DNA of 11,077 nt. Source: Chloroflexia bacterium. Lineage in GTDB: Bacteria; Chloroflexota; Chloroflexia; Thermomicrobiales; UBA6265. Location: assembly GCA_030430125.1 (NCBI GenBank), contig JAUIGA010000073.1:1-11077 (forward strand), written 5' to 3'. The notes below the pieces were generated by a model. It saw nothing but the letters and a program-made list of their open reading frames with translations. It was not told the origin of the DNA and searched no databases. Every line of letters begins with the position of its first letter. Positions within the stretch are counted from its first letter, which is position 1. The position numbers and the translations under genes are program-made. Of the stretch, positions 1 through 5,705 are shown in pieces.

Positions 1-795
1 GATGCTACAACGCCCGCCGCGCTCTGGTTCGAACTCCAGGAACGTCTCGGAGAAGACGTAACATTGGTACGTGCCGGAGATGCCGTCGACAGGCTCCGCG
101 CGATCAAGGACTCTGCAGAGCTTGAACTCCTGCGTGAGGCGGCGCGTCGCACCGAACAGGCGTTCGAGATTGCGGTCGCCCGCTTCGATGTGGATATGAC
201 CGAGCGCCACTGCGCCGACCTGGTCCGCGATGCCTTGCAGGAGGTTGGAAGCGAGGGCGAGGCCTTCGACACAATCGTTGCCAGCGGCCCCAACGCCGCC
301 AAGCCCCACCATCGACCGGGAGACCGCCCACTGCGTGCCAGCGAGTCGATCATTATCGACATGGGCGCGTGTGTGAGCGGGTATAATGGGGACCTGACGC
401 GCACGATCTGTCTCGGTGAGGCGGACAGCGAGTTGATCGCGGTGTACAACGCCGTGCTTGACGCCCAGTTGGCGGGGCTGCAAGCGATTCGCGCTGGTGT
501 CCCTGCGTCGGACCCAGACCAGTCAACCCGGGAGGTATTTACGGCCCGTGGCCTGGACCAGTATGTGATTCACGGGGCTGGTCATGGTCTTGGGCTTCGC
601 GTGCACGAGGCACCTTCGCTCCGCGGATCCGCCGACGCCACATTGAGCGCGGGAAATGTGATCACCATGGAGCCCGGCCTGTACATTGAAGGTTGGGGTG
701 GTGTGCGTATCGAGGATGTCGCGATCGTTCGCGACGATGGCTACGAGAACATCACGTCAGCGCCCAAAGGTGTTTCGGCGCTGCAACGTCACTGA
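1..795 (+). CDS. M24 family metallopeptidase (Xaa-Pro aminopeptidase/prolidase-like), 5' partial
   Basis: The reading frame is open from base 1 to the TGA at 793-795, so the N-terminus lies left of the window. A TTG at 64 is in frame but sits inside continuous family-like sequence and is probably not the start. The pita-bread (creatinase-fold) domain shows all five expected dimetal ligands: Asp in IIIDMGA (codon 358-360), Asp in NGDLTRT, His in GHGLGLRVHE, Glu in TMEPGLY and Glu in GVRIEDV. The substrate-side His cluster PHHRPGD is also present. The segment VDRLRAIKDSAELELL is the usual linker entering the catalytic domain. Enzymes of this family remove N-terminal residues before proline or split X-Pro dipeptides in the cytosol; the sequence does not say which. 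It heads the operon, 17 bases before efp, and the efp Shine-Dalgarno overlaps its stop codon. A pepQ-like gene before efp is a widespread arrangement. Confidence 0.93.
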   Translation, partial: DATTPAALWFELQERLGEDVTLVRAGDAVDRLRAIKDSAELELLREAARRTEQAFEIAVARFDVDMTERHCADLVRDALQEVGSEGEAFDTIVASGPNAAKPHHRPGDRPLRASESIIIDMGACVSGYNGDLTRTICLGEADSELIAVYNAVLDAQLAGLQAIRAGVPASDPDQSTREVFTARGLDQYVIHGAGHGLGLRVHEAPSLRGSADATLSAGNVITMEPGLYIEGWGGVRIEDVAIVRDDGYENITSAPKGVSALQRH

Positions 796-812
796 GGAGG
801 AACCCCGGACCA

Positions 813-1370
813 ATGATCGATACCGGTGATATTCGCAAGGGCAGCACATTCGAGCAGGACGGTCGGCTGCTCAAGGTCGTTGACTTCTCTCACAACAAGC
901 AGGGTCGCGGCTCCGCACAACTCCGCATGACACTGCGAGACCTTCGTACCGGCTCACTCACCCAGCAAACGGTCATGGCAGGCACGAAGTTCTCCTCGAT
1001 CCGGCTTGAGCGCTCGCACGTCCAGTTCCTGTACCGCGATGCGGACGGGTTCCATTTCATGGACACCGAGTCGTTCGACCAGATCATGTTGAACGAAGAA
1101 ACCGTCGGCGAAGCGGCCCGATTCCTCAAGGACAACGATGTCATCGATCTCCTCACCCATGAGGACGAACCGATCGACATCGAACTTCCCACGTCGGTCG
1201 TCCTGACCATCACCCAGACCGATCCAGGGTTCAAGGGGGACACCGCGACTGGCGGCACCAAACCCGCTACCCTGGAATCCGGATTGACAGTGAATGTGCC
1301 GCTGTTCCTGAGTGAAGGCGACCAGGTCAAGGTCGATACGCGCACCGGAGACTACATCGAGCGCGTGTAG
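813..1370 (+). CDS. efp: Translation elongation factor P
   Basis: The protein has 185 residues, the normal EF-P length. EF-P binds the ribosome beside the P-site tRNA and relieves stalling on consecutive prolines. The N-terminal KOW-like domain starts MIDTGDIRKGSTF. Two OB domains follow, ending with the family signature around FKGDTATGGTKPATLESG and the C-terminal VKVDTRTGDYIERV. The tip of the first-domain loop reads NKQGRGSAQ, so the position that carries the modified lysine in E. coli (Lys34, PGKGQA) is Arg32 here. Known Arg-type EF-Ps of the Pseudomonas kind have Arg32 in a different loop (SGRNAA) and need the rhamnosyltransferase EarP; no modification gene is in this window. The ATG at 813 is chosen because a strong AGGAGG lies at 795-800, and the family N-terminus matches exactly. 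The frame is open further upstream, overlapping the previous gene, but that part does not resemble EF-P. Confidence 0.98.
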   Translation: MIDTGDIRKGSTFEQDGRLLKVVDFSHNKQGRGSAQLRMTLRDLRTGSLTQQTVMAGTKFSSIRLERSHVQFLYRDADGFHFMDTESFDQIMLNEETVGEAARFLKDNDVIDLLTHEDEPIDIELPTSVVLTITQTDPGFKGDTATGGTKPATLESGLTVNVPLFLSEGDQVKVDTRTGDYIERV

Positions 1371-1384
1371 CTGGGGGAACGAGG

Positions 1385-1873
1385 ATGGAGCGGTTCGCCG
1401 ACATGAATGCATCAGCGAATGAACAATCCTCCACCGGGGAGTTGATCGGCGCCGTCCGCGAACTCATCTCCCTCATGGGCAACGGGGGAATATCCGAACT
1501 CGATATCACCTCGGGCGATGTCTCCATACGGCTTCGCGGCGGGTCCGCAGCGGCAAGCCCCGATGCGATCAACGAGGTGGGGAATGGTGCACCCGCGCCA
1601 ACCGCGTTGTCCGTCGATCACGGCCACGTCGTTACCGCCCCCATGATCGGGACCTACTATTCGGCCCCGGCGCCCGGTGAGGACCCGTTCGTCCAGGTGG
1701 GCGACGAAGTTGAAGTCGGCCAGGTCATCGGTATCATCGAGGCGATGAAGATCATGAACGAGATCATCGCCGACCAGGCCGGGGTGGTCACGGACATCCT
1801 TGTCGAGAATGCGCAGGCCGTTGAGTACGGGTCGCCACTGGTGCGCCTTTCCGAGCAGACTGACGGGCTCTGA
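1385..1873 (+). CDS. accB: Biotin carboxyl carrier protein of acetyl-CoA carboxylase
   Basis: This 162-residue protein is the biotin carrier subunit of acetyl-CoA carboxylase. It shuttles carboxylated biotin from biotin carboxylase to carboxyltransferase in the first step of fatty acid synthesis. The C-terminal biotinyl domain (about residues 82-157) contains APMIGTYYSAPAPGEDPFV, including the 'thumb' loop typical of bacterial BCCP, and the biotinylation motif EAMKIMNEI with Lys122 (codon 1748-1750) as the acceptor. Residues 50-80 are an Ala/Pro-rich flexible linker, and the N-terminal 50 residues form the usual small helical and strand region. The start at 1385 has GGGGGA 6 bases upstream. 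ATG at 1403 (residue 7) is an alternative with GGAG 12 bases away. It lies 14 bases after efp and overlaps xseA by one base (TGATG). The usual partner accC is not next to it, so biotin carboxylase must be encoded elsewhere. Confidence 0.97.
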   Translation: MERFADMNASANEQSSTGELIGAVRELISLMGNGGISELDITSGDVSIRLRGGSAAASPDAINEVGNGAPAPTALSVDHGHVVTAPMIGTYYSAPAPGEDPFVQVGDEVEVGQVIGIIEAMKIMNEIIADQAGVVTDILVENAQAVEYGSPLVRLSEQTDGL

Positions 1874-3093
1874 TGTTCTCTCGCGTCCTCCCTGTCAGCA
1901 CACTCAACGCCTACATCCAGCAGGTACTTTCCGCCGACGACATCCTGGCCGACCTGTGGACCGAGGGCGAGGTGACCAGTATCACCTACGCTCGATCGGG
2001 CCATGTGTATTTCAAACTCGCGGATGGCGATGCGCTCATCGATTGTGCCATGTGGCGCACGTTCGCCTCCCGTCAAACCTTCCGGCCGCGGGTTGGCGAC
2101 GCGATCATCGTTCATGGACGGGTCGACTACTACAGCCCGCAGGGGCGGCTCCAGATCATCGCTGATGTCTTCGAGCATCAGGGGCAGGGCATTCTCGCCC
2201 TGGAAATGGAACGCCTGCGACAGAAACTCGACGCCGAGGGGCTCTTCGACGAGGCCCGCAAGCGTCCCCTTCCCCGATTTCCACAACGGGTTGGCGTCAT
2301 CACCAGCGATTCAGGCGCAGTGTGGCACGACATTCAGACAGTTGCCCGCCGTCGCTACCCGCTGGTCGAGCTTGTGTTGATCCCCGCCGCCGTGCAGGGA
2401 CCAGAAGCCGCTGGCCAAATCGTGCGCGCGTTGCAGGTGTTCAACACGCTTGATGACATCGATGTCGTCATCGTTGGTCGAGGCGGTGGCTCGCCGGAGG
2501 ATCTCGCCGCGTTCAACGACGAGTCGGTCGCGCGCGCCATCTTTGCGAGCGGTATTCCCGTGGTCTCGGCGGTAGGTCACGAAACCGACTTCTCCATATC
2601 CGATTGGGTCGCTGATGTCCGGGCGGCTACGCCCTCGGCGGCGGCCGAGATCGTTCTGCCGGACATTGTGGAGCTGTCGGAAGAAATTGCCGATCTGAAA
2701 GACGCCATGACCGAGTTGATGGAGCGCCGGCTGGTGGAAGAGTCGGTCCGCCTTGCCCAGGTACGCCGGCGGCTGGCAATTCAATCCCCCACTTCGCACG
2801 TCGAGCGGGCTCGCTACGAATTGCAATTGCTCCTGCGTCGACTGCAGGCGGCAGCGCGCTCGGAGCTTCGCCAGCGGGATATGCGCCTGGGCGGCTCGCG
2901 AGCCCTCCTCGATGCCCTGCATCCGGGGCACATCATGGCCCGCGGATTCGCCCTGGTCGAACATGCGTCGACCGGCATGTCCATTCCACGTGCCGGCAAC
3001 TTGCCCATCGACGCCGAGGTGGAGGTTATTTTCAATGATGGACGCGCACGCGGCAGGCTTGCGCCGATACCGAAATCCAGCAAGGACGCATGA
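1873..3093 (+). CDS. xseA: Exodeoxyribonuclease VII large subunit
   Basis: XseA is the catalytic subunit of exonuclease VII, which with several XseB subunits degrades single-stranded DNA from both ends in repair and recombination. Residues 1-105 form the N-terminal OB-fold, including LWTEGEVTSITYARSGHVYF and the VGDAIIVHGRVDYYSPQGRL segment. The catalytic core follows: RVGVITSDSGAVWHDI (about 139-154), VVIVGRGGGSPEDLAAFNDE (about 198-217), then VVSAVGHETDFS and ATPSAAAEI. The RGGGS Arg and the His and Asp of GHETD match residues needed for activity in E. coli. A helical coiled-coil stretch follows (about 265-345) and the C-terminal ARGFALVEH/DGRARGRL cap. At 406 residues it is shorter than the E. 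coli protein (456), with the loss in the coiled-coil. There is no good Shine-Dalgarno. The start ATG shares one base with the accB stop (TGATG), which suggests translational coupling. Confidence 0.97.
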   Translation: MFSRVLPVSTLNAYIQQVLSADDILADLWTEGEVTSITYARSGHVYFKLADGDALIDCAMWRTFASRQTFRPRVGDAIIVHGRVDYYSPQGRLQIIADVFEHQGQGILALEMERLRQKLDAEGLFDEARKRPLPRFPQRVGVITSDSGAVWHDIQTVARRRYPLVELVLIPAAVQGPEAAGQIVRALQVFNTLDDIDVVIVGRGGGSPEDLAAFNDESVARAIFASGIPVVSAVGHETDFSISDWVADVRAATPSAAAEIVLPDIVELSEEIADLKDAMTELMERRLVEESVRLAQVRRRLAIQSPTSHVERARYELQLLLRRLQAAARSELRQRDMRLGGSRALLDALHPGHIMARGFALVEHASTGMSIPRAGNLPIDAEVEVIFNDGRARGRLAPIPKSSKDA

Positions 3094-3320
3094 GCATGGC
3101 ATCATCACATGACAACGGTCAGGACGAACGCAGCTTCGAGCAAGCGCTCGACGAGCTCGACACGGTGGTTGCCGAGCTGGAATCCGGCGATCTCAACCTT
3201 GACCGAATGCTCGATCGCTATGAGCATGGCATGAAGCTGGTAGCAGCCTGCCAGCATCAGCTCCAGGAAGCCGAGCTTCGCGTTACCCAAATCGCGGCAG
3301 AGACGGGGGATCCTCAGTAG
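3090..3320 (+). CDS. xseB: Exodeoxyribonuclease VII small subunit
   Basis: This 76-residue protein has the typical XseB composition: SFEQALDELDTVVAELESGD (about residues 16-35), then LNLDRMLDRYEHGMKLVAACQ and an amphipathic helix LQEAELRVTQI. XseB forms a helical hairpin that binds along the XseA coiled-coil and is required for exonuclease VII activity. Its ATG overlaps the xseA stop by four bases (ATGA), the classic coupling that helps keep the subunits in ratio. A second in-frame ATG at 3096 has AAGGA about 9 bases upstream and could be the real start, giving 74 residues. The upstream ATG is only 3 bases from that AAGGA. The N-terminal dozen residues are polar and not conserved, so both starts are compatible with function. 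Confidence 0.95.
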   Translation: MSMASSHDNGQDERSFEQALDELDTVVAELESGDLNLDRMLDRYEHGMKLVAACQHQLQEAELRVTQIAAETGDPQ

Positions 3321-3358
3321 CGGCGTCCCCATTTCAAGCTAATGGACTCCAACGATCC

Positions 3359-4423
3359 ATGACAGCATCATCGACTGTTCTCGCTGCCGGCAAGCTCCCC
3401 GCGAACACTCTGGCGGCGCTCCTCGATCGCCATACACGCCACGACGACCCGGCGGTCATCGTGGCGCCAGCACCAGGATTCGACGCTGCCGTCGTTCGGC
3501 CTGGCGCGGATATCATCGTCAAGAGCGATCCCATCACCTTCTCCACCGCGTCTCCTGCCGACTATCTGGTCGCCGTGAACGCGAACGATATCGCCTGTCT
3601 TGGCGGCATTCCCAGATGGTTGACGGTCACCGCCCTGTTCCCCCACGGAACCACAACGGAAGCCGATGTCGCGGCTGCCTTCGAGACGCTCGCCCGCTCC
3701 TGCGAGCGCATTGGCGTCTCGCTGGTGGGCGGGCATACCGAGATTACCCCCGCGGTCGACCGGCTGATTCTCTCGGGAACCATGTTCGGGGTTCCTGGTG
3801 AACACGGAACGCTCGTACCTGGCGGAGCACAACCTGGCGACGAGATCTTCATGACCCAGGCGGCCGGGATCGAAGGCAGCTCGATCATCGCGACCGAAGT
3901 CCCTCCCGCCCAACTTGACGGGATCTCGGCCGACGTGATTGCGACAGCAGCCAGCTACCTGCATGCCCCCGGCATCTCTATCGTCAATGCTGCGAGAATT
4001 GCACGAGAGTTCGACGCGGTGACCGCCATGCACGACCCTACCGAAGGAGGCGTCGCGACGGCGATCCATGAACTTGCCGATGCCTCGGGTCTCGGATTCG
4101 AGGTCGATCTCGATCGAATTCCGGTCTGGCCCGCGACTCGTGCTCTCACCGACCACTTCGACATCTCCCCGCTGGGTTTGATCTCCTCCGGTGTCCTCCT
4201 CTTCGCCGCTTCCCCCGGAGCCGAACCCGCAATCCAGGATGCGTTCAACAGTAGCGGCATCCCGGTCGCCCGCATTGGGGCGTTTCTCACGGACCCGGAC
4301 CGCCGCATCGCCCGCTCCAGGGCTGGACAACAGCCGATGCCGCGCTACGATGCCGACGAGATCACCCGTGTATTTGCGCGGCTGGAAGTCGATTCCTCCA
4401 GAAGCCACCAGGAGCTCAGATAA
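3359..4423 (+). CDS. AIR synthase (PurM/HypE/SelD superfamily) related protein
   Basis: The 354-residue protein has the two-domain PurM-like ATP-binding fold. N-terminal AIRS domain (about 35-150): FDAAVV (Asp42), VKSDPITF (Asp57), VNANDIACLGGIPRWL (Asn76-Asp77) and the glycine loop VGGHTEIT (124-130). These positions bind Mg-ATP in the family. C-terminal AIRS_C domain (about 158-310): GDEIFMTQAAGIEG, AMHDPTEGGVATAIHELADASG (225-231 being HDPTEGG), then SSGVLLFAA. It most resembles the 'hydrogenase expression/formation' HypE-type subgroup, but lacks the C-terminal PRIC cysteine where HypE carries thiocarboxamide; its tail ends SSRSHQELR. It also lacks features of PurM, PurL, ThiL or SelD, so the substrate is unknown. 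It follows xseB by 38 bases on the same strand. The start has no clear Shine-Dalgarno; a six-codon ORF (3342-3362) ends on this ATG. No hydrogenase genes are nearby. Confidence 0.85.
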   Translation: MTASSTVLAAGKLPANTLAALLDRHTRHDDPAVIVAPAPGFDAAVVRPGADIIVKSDPITFSTASPADYLVAVNANDIACLGGIPRWLTVTALFPHGTTTEADVAAAFETLARSCERIGVSLVGGHTEITPAVDRLILSGTMFGVPGEHGTLVPGGAQPGDEIFMTQAAGIEGSSIIATEVPPAQLDGISADVIATAASYLHAPGISIVNAARIAREFDAVTAMHDPTEGGVATAIHELADASGLGFEVDLDRIPVWPATRALTDHFDISPLGLISSGVLLFAASPGAEPAIQDAFNSSGIPVARIGAFLTDPDRRIARSRAGQQPMPRYDADEITRVFARLEVDSSRSHQELR

Positions 4424-4446
4424 TAGTGAGTCCGCACTCTGCGTGA

Positions 4447-4468
4447 TTGAACACGGAGAGCGGTTCAA
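4447..4468. promoter_or_regulatory. Inverted repeat TTGAAC-N10-GTTCAA upstream of glycosylasparaginase gene
   Basis: In the 118-base gap between the AIR-synthase-like gene and the glycosylasparaginase gene, TTGAAC (4447-4452) is matched by its exact reverse complement GTTCAA (4463-4468) across 10 bases. The layout would suit a dimeric regulator on one DNA face or a weak RNA stem. It is not the SOS box of Bacillus or actinobacteria (GAAC-N4-GTTC), since the spacing is 10. I see no convincing sigma-70 promoter around it. A six-base arm can occur by chance, so this is only a candidate. Confidence 0.25.
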
Positions 4469-4505
4469 AACCTGTACCCAAACCTGCCAGCATCGAATCG
4501 TCAGT

Positions 4506-4521
4506 TTGTCGACCACGACAA
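4506..4521 (+). promoter_or_regulatory. Small stem-loop just upstream of the glycosylasparaginase ribosome binding site
   Basis: TTGTCG (4506-4511), loop ACCA, CGACAA (4516-4521) form a perfect 6-bp stem with a 4-base loop. It ends 8 bases before the AGGAG at 4530-4534. It could sit in the 5' leader of the downstream gene, or mark the 3' end of the upstream message, but there is no T-tract. Function is unknown. Confidence 0.25.
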
Positions 4522-4541
4522 CATGATCCAGGAGTAGCGCC

Positions 4542-5489
4542 ATGAATCAGGGCATCGTCGTCGCATCCGCCAATGGAGCCATCGGACTTCCCGCCGCTAT
4601 CGACGTGCTTCGCGGTGGTGGGTCCGCCATGGATGCGGTGATCGCCGGAATCCGGCTTGTCGAGGCCAACCCGGACGACCACACGGTCGGGTACTCCGGG
4701 CTGCCCAACATGCTCGGTGACGTCGAGCTCGATGCCAGTGTCATGGAGGGCCGGGGTCTTCGGGCCGGAGCGGTCGGTGCCCTCAAGGGGTATCAGGATG
4801 CGGCGGATCTCGCGCGGAAGGTGATGGAAACCCTGCCCCACGTGCTCATTGCCGGAGACGGCGCCCGGCAACTTGCCGCCGAGCTCGATTTCGAACCGCG
4901 TGACCTGCTCACGCCGGAAGCCAGGGAGATATGGAGCCAGCGCCTGCATGACGACGCCGATCGCGACGCGAGCTATCTCGGTCGGGTCCGCGAGCTGGTC
5001 ACCGCCTCCGCCACCGATCCCGACTTCGCAGGCATCGACGAGATTCCACATGGAACAGTCAACTTCATCGCTCGCGACCGTCAGGGAGACTTCGCGTGCG
5101 CGGTTTCAACATCTGGCTGGGCATGGAAGTACCCGGGGCGAATGGGCGATTCCCCGATTATTGGCGCCGGCAACTATGTCGACAACCGCTGGGGTGGCGC
5201 CGCCTGCACCGGTCGCGGCGAAATGGCGCAGCGATGCCTGACCGCCCACAGCGTCGTGACGTTCATGCGATGCGGCATGACGCTCGACGAGGCGCTGGAG
5301 CAGGCCATGAATGACCTCGCCCACCTAGACGACCCCTACAAGAGTGAAATGAACATCGTCGCGCTTGATCGGGATGGCAACCCTGGCGCGGCGTCCACCG
5401 CGAAGGACAAGACCTACGCCCTCATGACCGAGGACATGGAGATTCCCGAGGAACGTCCACGCACACACGTCCACGTGCCAGGTACCTAG
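4542..5489 (+). CDS. N4-(beta-N-acetylglucosaminyl)-L-asparaginase (glycosylasparaginase) family Ntn hydrolase
   Basis: The 315-residue precursor belongs to the asparaginase-2 / glycosylasparaginase family. These enzymes cleave themselves before a Thr, which becomes the N-terminal nucleophile of the beta subunit and hydrolyses the GlcNAc-Asn amide bond or a related beta-aspartyl amide. The alpha half shows GGGSAMDAVIAG, EANPDDHTVGYSGLPNMLG, ELDASVMEG and ARKVMETLPHVLIAGDGA. The predicted nucleophile is Thr172 (codon 5055-5057) in PHGTVNFIARD, giving about 171 plus 144 residues. The beta half carries STSGWAWKYPGRMGDSPIIG and CTGRGE, which match the substrate-binding Arg, Asp, Thr and Gly of bacterial glycosylasparaginase. 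The residue before Thr is Gly, as in isoaspartyl peptidases, and not the Asp of classical glycosylasparaginases. No signal peptide is seen, so it is probably cytosolic. The start is supported by AGGAG at 4530-4534. True substrate is uncertain. Confidence 0.9.
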   Translation: MNQGIVVASANGAIGLPAAIDVLRGGGSAMDAVIAGIRLVEANPDDHTVGYSGLPNMLGDVELDASVMEGRGLRAGAVGALKGYQDAADLARKVMETLPHVLIAGDGARQLAAELDFEPRDLLTPEAREIWSQRLHDDADRDASYLGRVRELVTASATDPDFAGIDEIPHGTVNFIARDRQGDFACAVSTSGWAWKYPGRMGDSPIIGAGNYVDNRWGGAACTGRGEMAQRCLTAHSVVTFMRCGMTLDEALEQAMNDLAHLDDPYKSEMNIVALDRDGNPGAASTAKDKTYALMTEDMEIPEERPRTHVHVPGT

Positions 5490-5522
5490 CCACGCATAGG
5501 GCATCGCAGATCGATTTTCCCC

Positions 5523-5558
5523 TGTGCCGGTGCCAGACGGCAAGCGCGGACCGGCACA
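5523..5558. other. Stem-loop in the convergent gap (9-bp stem)
   Basis: TGTGCCGGT (5523-5531) pairs perfectly with ACCGGCACA (5550-5558) across an 18-base loop that contains a small GCC/GGC inner stem. It starts 33 bases after the glycosylasparaginase stop codon, so it is well placed to mark that transcript's 3' end. There is no T-tract after it on either strand (a TTTTCCCC run lies before it on the plus strand), so it is not a textbook intrinsic terminator. The rest of the 5490-5705 gap contains no credible ORF. Confidence 0.4.
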
Positions 5559-5641
5559 CCACCGACTCCGTTCCCGGCGTCCCGCATGGTTCAGCCGAAG
5601 CCCGAATGACCACTCGATCTCCGCGCGTTACGACGTATATG

Positions 5642-5678
5642 GCAACCGGCCGGGGGATAGATTCCCCCGGCCGGTTGC
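5642..5678 (-). terminator. Strong hairpin behind rho, probable bidirectional transcript end
   Basis: The arm at 5642-5657 (GCAACCGGCCGGGGGA) is the exact reverse complement of 5663-5678, separated by a 5-base loop: a perfect 16-bp, very GC-rich stem. It lies 27 bases beyond the rho stop codon at 5706-5708 and between convergent genes, so it can act on either transcript. No T-run follows on either strand. It may act as a T-less terminator, a 3' stabiliser against exonucleases, or a block to read-through from both sides. Confidence 0.6.
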
Positions 5679-5705
5679 GGTGCAGCACTGAATTGGTGAC
5701 CTGAC

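Noticed and set aside
3090..3232. 13-base direct repeat ATGAGCATGGCAT at 3090 and 3220
   Set aside because: One 13-base match is about what chance gives in 11 kb, and the two copies are in different reading frames.
4447..4468. SOS (LexA) box near dinG-type repair genes
   Set aside because: The GAAC...GTTC half-sites are 10 bases apart, not 4, and lie upstream of a glycosylasparaginase gene, not a repair gene.
4441..4500. Possible tRNA T-arm-like string GGTTCAAAACC
   Set aside because: No cloverleaf, anticodon arm or acceptor stem can be built around it.
3368..4543. 391-codon open frame on the minus strand, antisense to the AIR-synthase-like gene
   Set aside because: It is a codon-bias shadow. 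The plus-strand product has clear superfamily motifs and this one has none.
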